64,000 nucleotides of DNA from DATAXV01 sp036272915 (GTDB taxonomy: Bacteria > Chloroflexota > Dormibacteria > Dormibacterales > Dormibacteraceae): positions 1 to 64,000 of the forward strand of contig DATAXV010000044.1 of NCBI GenBank assembly GCA_036272915.1, given 5' to 3'. The number at the start of each line of letters is the position of its first letter. Position 1 is the stretch's first letter. Both the position numbers and the translations under genes were made by a program. Below, one piece after another: positions 41,753 to 49,575 of the stretch. The notes beneath the pieces were generated by a model that worked only from the letters and a program-made list of their open reading frames with translations, did not search any database and was not told the origin of the DNA.

Positions 41753-42865
41753 TCAGGCCTCGGTCGCCCGGGCCGAGGTCAGGTATGCGTCCGCGTCGGC
41801 TCGTTTCAGCGACAGCCCCAGCCCGGGCGCCGACGGGTCCGGGACGAGGCTCCCCTTGAACGGCCGCGGTACGCCCTCGAACAGCATCCCCTCCAGCCGG
41901 GCGTGGTCATGAAAGTACTCGATGTGGGCGATGGCGGGGGCGGCGCACCCGAGGTGCGCGTGCGCGGCAGGTGCGCAGTGGGCGGAGAAGGGCAGCCCCC
42001 GGGCGTAGGCGAGGTCGGCGGCGATCAGCCAGCCGGTAACGCCCAGGGAGCGGGTGGCGTCGGCCTGGAGTATGTCGACCGCCCGCGCGTCGAGCATCGC
42101 CTGGAAGTACCAGGGGTCGTAGCCGTACTCCCCGGCGGCGACGTCCATGGGAATCATCGTGCGGATCGTGGCCAGCTCCCGGAGCTGGTCCGACGACACC
42201 GGCTCCTCGAAGTAGGTGACCCCGTGCTCGGCCATCCGGTCGGCCATGCGCACGGCCTGCTTGGTGGTGTAGCCGCCGTTCGCGTCGACGAACAGCTCCG
42301 GGCCCCCGCCGATGGCCCGGCGAACCGCCGCCACCCGGCGCAGGTCCTCATCGGGGTCGCGTCCCCTGTCCTTGGCGATCTTCATCTTGACCCGCGCCGT
42401 ACCCGACTCGACCCAGCCCAGCAGCTGGTCGACGACCTGTTCGGCCGTGTACGCCGTCAGCCCACCACTGCCGTAGACGTTCACGGCGTCGCGGGCCGCG
42501 CCGAGGCGCCGGAAGAGAGGTAGACCGAGTCGGCGTGCGTCGAGATCCCAGAGGGCCATGTCCACGGCCGAGATCGCCGCCGCGGCAACCCCCTGACGGC
42601 CGGCGTTGCGAACCTGGGCGACCATCCGCGCCCACATCCGGCGTGGTTCCGCGGCCTCGACGCCAAGGAGCGTCGCGGCCAGCTCGTCGTGGACGAACGA
42701 TGCTGTGGCGGCCGAGCCGTAGGTGTAGCCGAGGCCGCGGTCGCCCTCGGCGGCGGTGAGCTCGACCACGACGATCGTGGTCGAATCCCAGGTGGCGGTT
42801 CCGTCTCCACCGGGCAGGTCGGTGGGGACGGTGAAGACGCTCGTATCGACGCGGCTGATCCCCAT
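41753..42865 (-). CDS. Mandelate racemase/muconate lactonizing family enzyme
   Basis: 370 aa from ATG 42865. It is an enolase-superfamily TIM barrel with the KxK base ARVKMKIAKDRG, metal ligands in FVDANGGY, TYFEEPVSS and DVAAGEYGYD, and a likely catalytic His in FSAHCAPAAHAHLG. It is probably an acid-sugar dehydratase or a racemase; the substrate is not predictable. Its start lies just after the stop of the GH15 gene, so the two are co-transcribed and may act on the same sugar route. Confidence 0.88.
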   Translation of the reverse strand: MGISRVDTSVFTVPTDLPGGDGTATWDSTTIVVVELTAAEGDRGLGYTYGSAATASFVHDELAATLLGVEAAEPRRMWARMVAQVRNAGRQGVAAAAISAVDMALWDLDARRLGLPLFRRLGAARDAVNVYGSGGLTAYTAEQVVDQLLGWVESGTARVKMKIAKDRGRDPDEDLRRVAAVRRAIGGGPELFVDANGGYTTKQAVRMADRMAEHGVTYFEEPVSSDQLRELATIRTMIPMDVAAGEYGYDPWYFQAMLDARAVDILQADATRSLGVTGWLIAADLAYARGLPFSAHCAPAAHAHLGCAAPAIAHIEYFHDHARLEGMLFEGVPRPFKGSLVPDPSAPGLGLSLKRADADAYLTSARATEA

Positions 42866-42869
42866 CAAC

Positions 42870-44594
42870 TCACCCCTCGTGCGCCGCGCATTCAAGCAGC
42901 AGCGCGTGGACGAAGGCCTGGGGCAGGTTGCCTCGAAGCTGCGCTTGGTCGACGTCGAACTCCTCGGCGAGCAGCCGGGAAGGCCCGCTGGCCGCGCGGG
43001 TGCGTTCGAACCAGCGCGCGGCACGCTCACGGTTCCCCTGGTGCAGGTGGGCGAGACAGAAGAGAAAGCCGCAGAGCAGGAAGCTCCCCTCGGCCTCGCC
43101 CAGCGGGCGCCGATCCGGCCGGTAGCGATAGGCGTACCCGTCCTCGGTCAGACTCCTCTCGCAGGCGGACAGCGTCGCCGCCGTTCGGGGGTCGCCGGCA
43201 GGTGCTCCCCGGATTCCGGCCAGGAGGAGCGCGGCATCGAGCCCCGGGTCCGCGTCCGACCGTTGCCACCGTCCGCTTGGATGGACCGCCCACTCCTCGG
43301 CGTCGGCACGGATCCTGTCGGCGAGGCTCAGCCATCGGTCGCGCCCGCCGGCGCCGGGCAGGTGGCGGGCGAGCGCGCGAAGGCCCGCCGCGCAGATGAG
43401 CCGAGAGTGGGTCCAGCGGGCCGGGTCCAGCTCCCAGATCCCCGCGTCGGGCCTCTGCCAGCAACGCTCGATGGCGGCCGCTGCCTCGGCGGCTGCGCGC
43501 CAGGCGCGCGGCCCCAGGCGGTCGCGGCTGGCGGCCGATGCGAAGAGGAGCAGCGCCTCGCCGAAGGGGTCGAGCTGGAACTGGTCGGTGACGCGGTTCC
43601 CGATCAGGTCGGTTCCGCCGGGATAGCCGGGCAGGTCCAGCCGGCGCAGCTCGGGTATCCTGCCGCCCTCCACGGTGTAGGCAGGTCGCAGCCCCGGGCC
43701 GTCGGCAAGCAGCCGCTCTCCGACGAACCCGACGGCCTGGTCAAGGAGTGCGTCCAGCCCGGCCGCGGCGGCCGCGTGCCCCGCATAGCACTGATCACGG
43801 ATCCACGCGTACCGGTAGTCGTAGTTGCGGCCTTCGCGGTAGCGCTCGGGCAGCGAGGTGGTGGCGGCGGCCACCATCCCGCCACGCTGGCTGGTCAGGC
43901 CGGTGAGCACGGCGACCGCATGGCGCGCGTCGCGCTCGGCGAGGCGGAATCCGAGCTCGGGAACCCGCTCCCTCCACGCGTTCTCGGTCTCCACCCAAGC
44001 GCGGTCGGGATCGGGAAGATCCGCGGGTCGATGGACATCGAGCTCGAGAAGCAGGTCATGGTGCTGGCCCTGCTGCAGGACCAGGTCCATGGCCAGCTCT
44101 CCCTCGTCGCCGACCTGAGCTGAACCTCCGCCCAGCCACCGCAGATGGACGTCGCCGAGACGGGCTGTCCAGTCGCCTCCGTCGCCGCGCCGGAGGTTCC
44201 CGGGCGCCGTCCTCCCCCAGTCGCTCCTCGGGTGGAGGCAGACCCGCAAACGGGCCGTGCGCTCAAGCGCCGAGATCCGCCGGAGGATCAGGGCCCGGTG
44301 CGGGTTGCTGGGCAGCGCCAGAGCCTCGCGGCACTCGATGGTGGCGTCCCCAGTCACCCAGCGGCTGTGCCAGACCAGCGTGCCCGGCTCGTAGTAGCCG
44401 CCCCACACGTAGCGCCCCTCCGGCGTCACCGTGTACTCGCCGCCACCGCCGATCAGGTTGGAGAAGATGCCATCATCCTCCCAGCCCGGAAAGCACATCC
44501 AGGCGAAGTCTCCACGCGGTCCCACCAGGACCCCTCGCTCGCCGTCGGCGAGCAGCGCGTAATCCCGCAGGACGTGGAGAGGAGGCGTTCTCAC
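42870..44594 (-). CDS. Glycoside hydrolase family 15 (glucoamylase or trehalase type)
   Basis: 574 aa from GTG 44594, overlapping the SDR stop (GTGA). An N-terminal beta domain is followed by the (alpha/alpha)6 barrel: YRYAWIRDQCY, GNRVTDQFQLDPFGEALL, DAGIWELDPARWTHSRLICAAG with a catalytic Glu, GSFLLCGFLFCLAHL and LLAEEFDVDQAQLRGNLPQAFVHALL. It is intracellular (no signal peptide) and hydrolyses alpha-glucosidic bonds of glucans or trehalose. The frame reaches further upstream but without similarity. Confidence 0.92.
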   Translation of the reverse strand: MRTPPLHVLRDYALLADGERGVLVGPRGDFAWMCFPGWEDDGIFSNLIGGGGEYTVTPEGRYVWGGYYEPGTLVWHSRWVTGDATIECREALALPSNPHRALILRRISALERTARLRVCLHPRSDWGRTAPGNLRRGDGGDWTARLGDVHLRWLGGGSAQVGDEGELAMDLVLQQGQHHDLLLELDVHRPADLPDPDRAWVETENAWRERVPELGFRLAERDARHAVAVLTGLTSQRGGMVAAATTSLPERYREGRNYDYRYAWIRDQCYAGHAAAAAGLDALLDQAVGFVGERLLADGPGLRPAYTVEGGRIPELRRLDLPGYPGGTDLIGNRVTDQFQLDPFGEALLLFASAASRDRLGPRAWRAAAEAAAAIERCWQRPDAGIWELDPARWTHSRLICAAGLRALARHLPGAGGRDRWLSLADRIRADAEEWAVHPSGRWQRSDADPGLDAALLLAGIRGAPAGDPRTAATLSACERSLTEDGYAYRYRPDRRPLGEAEGSFLLCGFLFCLAHLHQGNRERAARWFERTRAASGPSRLLAEEFDVDQAQLRGNLPQAFVHALLLECAAHEG

Positions 44595-45592
44595 CAGCGG
44601 TTCCTGGCCGCGATCAGAGCTGCCGCGGCTGCGGTGACGGAGATCGCCACGCCGATCGGAGCGCGGTACCGGCTTATCCAGGCCTGGTAGCTCCGGGTTC
44701 TCGCCTCCTGATCGAAGATGCCGTGGGTCCGGGCCAGCTCGGGGACGGGGGAGAAGAGGTTGGCGGGGTTGCTCGGGGCGCGTAGCCGATCCACCATCTG
44801 CTGTGCCTCGTAGGCGGACCGCGCCAGGTAGCGATCGAGCAGACCGGGGAACAGCTTGTTGCCCCACACCGCCTTCACCGTGCTCCCGCCACAGAGGTAC
44901 TCCCGGCGGCGGTGATGGGCCGCGTGGTAGATGGCCTCGGCGGGAACCTCGGGTTGGTAGATCGGCGGTACCGGCTGCGGGTGCCAGGGCAGGCGGTTCA
45001 GGCACCAGCCGAACTGGGGGGTGTTGACGGCGGGGAGCTGGACCATCGTGATCCAGCAGCGGCTGCGCCGGTGGAGCAGCTCGGTGCGGACGCTGTCGGT
45101 GAATCCGCGGATGCCGAACTTGGCCCCGCAGTAGGCAGACTGGAGAGGTATGGCCCGGTAGGCCAGCGCGGAGCCGACCTGGACCACCGTCCCCCGGTTC
45201 CGCGGGACCATGCGATGGAGGGCCGCCATGGTGCCGTGCACCGTCCCCAGATAGGTCACGCGCGTCGCTCGCTCGAACTCCGCGGGTCGAGTGTCGAGGG
45301 CCTCGCTGAACACGGTGGACATGGCGTCGTTGACCCAGACGTCGATGGGCCCGAGCCTCTTCTCGAGCTCGTCCGCGGCGGCCTCGACCTGATCCGATTC
45401 GGAGACGTCGGTGGGCAGCACGATGGCCGTCCCGCCCAGCCCCTCACACTCCGCCGCGGCCTCCTCCAGGCCTTCGCGACCGCGCGCGATCAGGCCCAGG
45501 CGCGCTCCGCGGCGTGCGAAGGCGTGAGCGACGGCGCGGCCGACGCCCGCTGATGCCCCGGTTATGGCGACCACCTCGCTTCGTCGGCTCAC
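44591..45592 (-). CDS. Short-chain dehydrogenase with C-terminal membrane anchor
   Basis: 333 aa from GTG 45592, seven bases after GGAGGAGG. The Rossmann motif VVAITGASAGVGRAVAHAF and the active site QSAYCGAKFGIRG (YxxxK) are normal. The NNAG-type motif is altered to VNDAMS. A C-terminal hydrophobic helix (PIGVAISVTAAAAALIAARNRW) would anchor it. Substrate unknown. It starts the SDR-GH15-enolase operon. Confidence 0.9.
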   Translation of the reverse strand: MSRRSEVVAITGASAGVGRAVAHAFARRGARLGLIARGREGLEEAAAECEGLGGTAIVLPTDVSESDQVEAAADELEKRLGPIDVWVNDAMSTVFSEALDTRPAEFERATRVTYLGTVHGTMAALHRMVPRNRGTVVQVGSALAYRAIPLQSAYCGAKFGIRGFTDSVRTELLHRRSRCWITMVQLPAVNTPQFGWCLNRLPWHPQPVPPIYQPEVPAEAIYHAAHHRRREYLCGGSTVKAVWGNKLFPGLLDRYLARSAYEAQQMVDRLRAPSNPANLFSPVPELARTHGIFDQEARTRSYQAWISRYRAPIGVAISVTAAAAALIAARNRW

Positions 45593-45647
45593 CGCCGTCT
45601 CACCTCCTCCGCCGTGCTCGCGAACCAGATCCGCGGCCGGCCTCTAA

Positions 45648-45688
45648 TGATGACATTGTTATAGGTATATAGTATAGCAATGATATCA
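45648..45688. promoter_or_regulatory. 41-bp inverted repeat between divergent genes
   Basis: The arms TGATGACATTGTTATA (45648-45663) and TATAGCAATGATATCA (45673-45688) match in 13 of 16 positions around a nine-base AT-rich centre (GGTATATAG). It lies between the SDR gene (minus) and the flippase-like gene (plus) and could control both. Each arm resembles the motif at 58491 and 59144. Confidence 0.7.
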
Positions 45689-45708
45689 AATTCGGGTGGT
45701 TCGCTGCC

Positions 45709-46773
45709 ATGACCCCCGGGTCCTCGGGTCGGGCAGGCGACGGGGAGGAGCCTGACACTCCGGAGCTGCCGGGGGCGGCGGGCCGGGTCCAGCGCGAGAT
45801 CGAGCGGCGGCCGCGCGTCCGGCGCGGGCTCGGTTTCGTCCGCCGCCACTGGCTGGAGACCCTGGCCGTCCTCTTCCTGGTCGGGCTGATCGTCGCCGTC
45901 GGCCCATCGCATCTGGTCGAGGCGTACCGTCGCGCCCGCTGGATCTGGATCGTTCTCATGATCCCGGTCGCCCTGGCCATCTATCTGTTCCGCGGCATCG
46001 GCTGGTGGGTGGCACTTCGCGGCGCCGGCGTCGAGATCGGGCTGGGTCGCGGCGTGGCCATCATGTTCGCCGGCCAGACCATGATCTTCATGCCCGCCGG
46101 CGACCTCGCTCGCGTCGCGCTGGTGGAGGAGAGCGGAGGTGGGGGGGAGGAGGGGACGGTGGCCGGCACCATCGCCTTCCAGGAGCTGCTGTTTCTCGCT
46201 CTGCTCGGGCTCGGCGTCCTGCCCAGGGCCTTCGCCGTCTCCGGAGTCGCTCTGCTGGTCCTGGTCATGACCGCGAGTCATGTCGGGGTCTTCACCTTGT
46301 TGCTGTGGCGGCCCGCCTACGACTGGGCGGTGGCCATGGTCGAGCGCTTCCGCCTGCTGCGCCGGTTCGACCGTCAGCTGCGGGAGCTGCGCCCCGCGTT
46401 CGTCGCTATGTTCCGGTGGCGGACGCTGCTCCCGCTCGCCCTCTGCAACGTGCTGGCGGCGCTGACCACCTACGGCCTCTTCGCGCTCGCCCTCGAGGCG
46501 ATGGGGGCGAGGAGCGTCGGGCCCATCAACATCGCCTTCGCCTACGGCCTGGCCCATCTTCTCTCCGGGCTCAGCTTCCTCCCCGGGGGCATCGGGTCGA
46601 TGGAGGTGGTGCTCGTCGCCGTCCTCGCCCGGATGGGTGTCGCCACGCCGGTGGCCGCGGCCACGGCCGTGCTCTTCCGCGTCGTCAACGACGGCCTCAT
46701 GGCCCTGGTCGGCCTGGGCGTCGGCTGGACCCTGCGCCGCCGGTCGCGGGCCAGGCGGGTGGACCGAGACTGA
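45709..46773 (+). CDS. UPF0104/lysylphosphatidylglycerol-synthase TM-domain flippase-like protein
   Basis: 354 aa with about eight membrane helices after a 50-residue polar N-terminus. The conserved AxxxGxxxxFMPAGDLARVALVEE block and the C-terminal GLSFLPGGIGSMEVVLVAVLARMGV (PGGIGxxE) motif define the family, which includes the membrane half of MprF and predicted lipid flippases. The soluble LPG-synthase domain is absent. It probably flips a lipid or glycolipid. The 41-bp inverted repeat lies just upstream. Confidence 0.88.
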   Translation: MTPGSSGRAGDGEEPDTPELPGAAGRVQREIERRPRVRRGLGFVRRHWLETLAVLFLVGLIVAVGPSHLVEAYRRARWIWIVLMIPVALAIYLFRGIGWWVALRGAGVEIGLGRGVAIMFAGQTMIFMPAGDLARVALVEESGGGGEEGTVAGTIAFQELLFLALLGLGVLPRAFAVSGVALLVLVMTASHVGVFTLLLWRPAYDWAVAMVERFRLLRRFDRQLRELRPAFVAMFRWRTLLPLALCNVLAALTTYGLFALALEAMGARSVGPINIAFAYGLAHLLSGLSFLPGGIGSMEVVLVAVLARMGVATPVAAATAVLFRVVNDGLMALVGLGVGWTLRRRSRARRVDRD

Positions 46774-46777
46774 GCGG

Positions 46778-47446
46778 TCAGATGGCGCCAAGCAGGCGGG
46801 CGATGTCCTCCGGCTGGCGGTGGCTCCCGGTGAGGACCGGCGTGTCCAGCGCGGTGTAACGCCGTGCCTCCGTCGAGCGCAGATCACGAACCAGGTCGGA
46901 AAAGTCGGCCAGGTCGTCCATCTCGTAGGCGATCAGGAACTCCTGGTCGTCGAGTCCATAGGAATAGGCCAGCAGCTGGCTGATCGAGGTGTGCGCGTGA
47001 CCGACGCGGATGTGATCCGCCATCAGCCGGCGCCGCTCGTCCGCGTCCAACAGGTACCACTCCGCGGTCTTGCTGAACGGGTAGACGACGAGGTGCCGGA
47101 GGCGTTCTCCGGCGAACAACGGGGGAACCGCCGGCCGCTCGCGCCGGACGTAGGGCGATGCTGCGAGCCTTCCCCAGAAGCTGTGGCGAGGCGTGAGCCA
47201 CCGGCCGAGCCCGATCGAGAGCACGCCGGCGCTCGCCTCCTCCAGGTCCTCCGACGTCTCCGCCAGGCGCCAGGTCAGAACCTGAGCGTCCGAACGCAGC
47301 ATCGAGTACCAGGCGGTGCACGTCCCGCTCGGCGCCCGCTGCGCGCGACAGAAGGCCGCCGCCGCCTCACAGCGCTGCTCGCGGGGCAGCCTCCGGAAGC
47401 TCGGGTCGAGGGCAAGTGACTGCGCCTGCACCCATTCCGCCACCAC
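46778..47446 (-). CDS. hemQ: Coproheme decarboxylase HemQ (chlorite dismutase family)
   Basis: 222 aa from GTG 47446. Typical blocks are VVYPFSKTAEWYLLDADERRRLMADHIRVGHAH, holding the Tyr and Lys near the propionates and the proximal His, then SYGLDDQEFLIAYEMDD. It oxidatively decarboxylates coproheme to heme b in the coproporphyrin-dependent route of monoderm bacteria. No other heme gene is next to it. The stop lies five bases from the convergent flippase-like gene. Confidence 0.93.
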   Translation of the reverse strand: MVAEWVQAQSLALDPSFRRLPREQRCEAAAAFCRAQRAPSGTCTAWYSMLRSDAQVLTWRLAETSEDLEEASAGVLSIGLGRWLTPRHSFWGRLAASPYVRRERPAVPPLFAGERLRHLVVYPFSKTAEWYLLDADERRRLMADHIRVGHAHTSISQLLAYSYGLDDQEFLIAYEMDDLADFSDLVRDLRSTEARRYTALDTPVLTGSHRQPEDIARLLGAI

Positions 47447-47499
47447 CTGAACCTAGTCGCGGCGGGATGCCACCGGCGGTGCGCCCGCGCACAGGGCCC

Positions 47500-48096
47500 T
47501 CAGGCGTGGGCGAGTTGGGAGAGCGCGCCGGCGACGGCCCGCTCGAGCTCGCCGGTCGTGCCCGTGTTCTCGATCACGGTCGTGGCCATGGATCGCTTCC
47601 GCTCGATCGGGATCTGAGCCGCGATCCGAGCTCGGGCGTCGGCCTCGGCCATGCCCCTGAGCTCGGTGAGGCGGCGCAGCTGCTCGGCCTCGGGCGCGTA
47701 GACGAGGAGGACGGCATCGAAGTCGCCCTGGCGGCCGGTCTCGAAGAGGAGCGGGATGTCGTGGACGACCAGCGTCTCGCCGCGCTCGATCGCTTCGCGG
47801 TGCCGCTCCGCCATCCACCGCCTGACCAGCGGGTGGATGATGCCCTCGAGACGGGTCCGAGCCTCGACGTCCGCGAAGATGCGGGCGGCCATACGCCCGC
47901 GGTCGAGTGAGCCGTCGGCGGCGAGGATGTCCGGCCCGAAGGCCTCGATCAATAGCCGCAGCCCTTCCTGGCCTGGCGCCTGGACGGCACGCACAGCCTC
48001 GTCGGCGTCGATCACGGTGACGCTCATGCCCCGCAGGATGCCGGCGACCGTCGTCTTCCCCGTTCCTATGCCACCGGTCAGCGCAACTGTCAACAC
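47500..48096 (-). CDS. coaE: Dephospho-CoA kinase
   Basis: 198 aa. The Walker A motif GGIGTGKTTVAGIL is at residues 9-22, DADEAV follows, and the lid carries HREAIERG and DIPLLFETG. It phosphorylates dephospho-CoA in the last step of CoA synthesis. It starts at TTG 48096 with a GAGGTG site upstream and diverges from the FixC-like gene. Confidence 0.93.
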   Translation of the reverse strand: MLTVALTGGIGTGKTTVAGILRGMSVTVIDADEAVRAVQAPGQEGLRLLIEAFGPDILAADGSLDRGRMAARIFADVEARTRLEGIIHPLVRRWMAERHREAIERGETLVVHDIPLLFETGRQGDFDAVLLVYAPEAEQLRRLTELRGMAEADARARIAAQIPIERKRSMATTVIENTGTTGELERAVAGALSQLAHA

Positions 48097-48122
48097 CTCG
48101 ACATATAGGATGATGCGGAGTC

Positions 48123-49451
48123 ATGCCCGAGGAGGAGAAGCTCGACGCCATCGTCGTCGGCGCGGGGCCGGCGGGCACCGCCGCCGCCCACACCATGGCC
48201 AAGGCCGGATTGCAGGTCGCGCTGATCGAGCGCGGCGCCCAACCCGGCTCCAAGAACGTCATGGGTGGGATCCTGTACACCCACTACTTGGAGCAGGTGG
48301 TGGGGGACTGCTGGCGCAAGGAGGCGCCGCTGGAGCGGCCGATTATCGAGGAGCAGCGCTGGCTGATGACCCCGGACGCGGCGATCCGCGCCCTCGGCTA
48401 TAAGAACCTGCGCAACCGCGAGAACCCGCACTCCTACTCGGTGCTGCGCGCCCGCTTCGACCCCTGGTTCGCCTCCAAGGCGGAGGCCGCCGGCGCCTTC
48501 CTGATCCCGGAGACGGTGGTCGAGGAGCTGATCGTCCGCAACGGCCGCGTGGCCGGTGTCCGCACCGGCCGTGAGGGGGACCTCCTCGCCGACGTCGTCG
48601 TCGTCTGTGAGGGCGTCGGCCTGGGCAGCCGGCTGCTGGAGAAGGCGGGCCTGAAGAAGCCGCTGAACCGGCATCAGGTCGCCGTGGCCTTCAAGGAGGT
48701 CATCTCCCTCGACCAGGGGTTGATCGAGGACCGCTTCAACTGCGCCCCCGGCGAGGGGGCGACGATCGAGTGCTACGGCGACAGCACCCGCGGGCTCAGC
48801 GGCTTCATGTTCATCTACACCAACCGCGACACGCTCAGCGTCGGCGGGGGCGCCCTGCTCAGCGAGCTCTCGGACACCCGGCTGACCCGCGAGGAGCTCG
48901 CGCGGCGGAGCCCCAACGCCCTGCTCGAGCACTTCAAGCAGCACCCCGCCATCGCCCCCCTTCTCGCTGGAGGGGAGACGGTCGAGTACCTGGCCAAGAT
49001 GATTCCCGAGGGCGGGGCCGGCGCGGTCCCCAAGGTCTACGGGAACGGCTACCTCATCTGCGGCGACGCGGCCATGCTCTCCAACCCGGTGCACCGGGAG
49101 GGGTCCAACCTGGCCATGGAGTCGGGGCGGCTCGCCGGCGAGGTCGTGGTCAGGGCCAAGGAGCGGGCGGACTTCAGCGAGTCCGCGCTGCGCGAGTACA
49201 AGCTCCGCCTCGACCGCAGCTGGGTGATGAGCGACATGCGCAAGTACGACAAGGCGGTGCCGCTCCTGGAGCACCACCCCCAGATGCTGACCGACTATCC
49301 TCGACTCCTCGACCGCTCGCTGGACGAGTTCTTCCGTGTGGACGGGGTGTCGAAGCGGGAGAAGCAGAAGAAGATCCTTCGCAGCCTGCGCCGCGAGGGG
49401 GGCCCGAGAATGCTCTGGGACACCCTCAAGGCGGCGTGGACGATGAAATAA
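48123..49451 (+). CDS. fixC: FixC-like electron-transfer flavoprotein-quinone oxidoreductase
   Basis: 442 aa. The FAD motif AIVVGAGPAGTAAAHTMAKAG is at the N-terminus, with PGSKNVMGGILYTHYLE, the second flavin block YLICGDAAMLSNPVHREGSNLAMESGRLAG, and a hydrophobic quinone-facing region. FixC passes electrons from an ETF (FixAB) to quinone or, with FixX, supports bifurcation. Here neither fixA/B nor the ferredoxin fixX is adjacent, so the electron donor is elsewhere. Confidence 0.9.
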   Translation: MPEEEKLDAIVVGAGPAGTAAAHTMAKAGLQVALIERGAQPGSKNVMGGILYTHYLEQVVGDCWRKEAPLERPIIEEQRWLMTPDAAIRALGYKNLRNRENPHSYSVLRARFDPWFASKAEAAGAFLIPETVVEELIVRNGRVAGVRTGREGDLLADVVVVCEGVGLGSRLLEKAGLKKPLNRHQVAVAFKEVISLDQGLIEDRFNCAPGEGATIECYGDSTRGLSGFMFIYTNRDTLSVGGGALLSELSDTRLTREELARRSPNALLEHFKQHPAIAPLLAGGETVEYLAKMIPEGGAGAVPKVYGNGYLICGDAAMLSNPVHREGSNLAMESGRLAGEVVVRAKERADFSESALREYKLRLDRSWVMSDMRKYDKAVPLLEHHPQMLTDYPRLLDRSLDEFFRVDGVSKREKQKKILRSLRREGGPRMLWDTLKAAWTMK

Positions 49452-49469
49452 GATGGGATCTCCGAAATA

Positions 49470-49512
49470 CAACCCCTAGGGGGTTGACGAAAACTGCTCC
49501 CCCAGATATAGT
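49470..49512 (+). promoter_or_regulatory. Strong nrdAB promoter with palindrome over the -35
   Basis: TTGACG (49484-49489), a 17-base spacer and TATAGT (49507-49512) make the best promoter in the window. The near-palindrome CAACCCCTAGGGGGTTG (49470-49486) overlaps the -35 and could be an operator; C/G-tract palindromes of this kind recall CsoR-family sites. No NrdR box pair could be assigned. Confidence 0.75.
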
Positions 49513-49529
49513 CAAGGTACGGTGCTTAC

Positions 49530-49549
49530 GGCCCTCCCCCGGGAGGGCC
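49530..49549 (+). terminator. Leader hairpin GGCCCTCCC-CC-GGGAGGGCC, possible attenuator
   Basis: A perfect nine-pair stem with a two-base loop, followed by ATTTTGT, begins about ten bases after the predicted start of the nrdA transcript and 27 bases before the ATG. It looks like an intrinsic terminator inside the leader, which suggests attenuation or mRNA stabilisation, not a plain read-through stop for fixC. Confidence 0.55.
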
Positions 49550-49575
49550 ATTTTGTCCACAGGAGTCGCGAGCCC

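Noticed and set aside
49500..49520. Possible NrdR box near the nrdA promoter
   Set aside because: Only one weak half-site (AGATATAGT) is seen; NrdR control normally needs a pair of 16-bp boxes.
49520..49575. Possible cobalamin riboswitch before nrdA
   Set aside because: The leader is only about 56 bases, far too short, and the enzyme is class I with an NrdB subunit.
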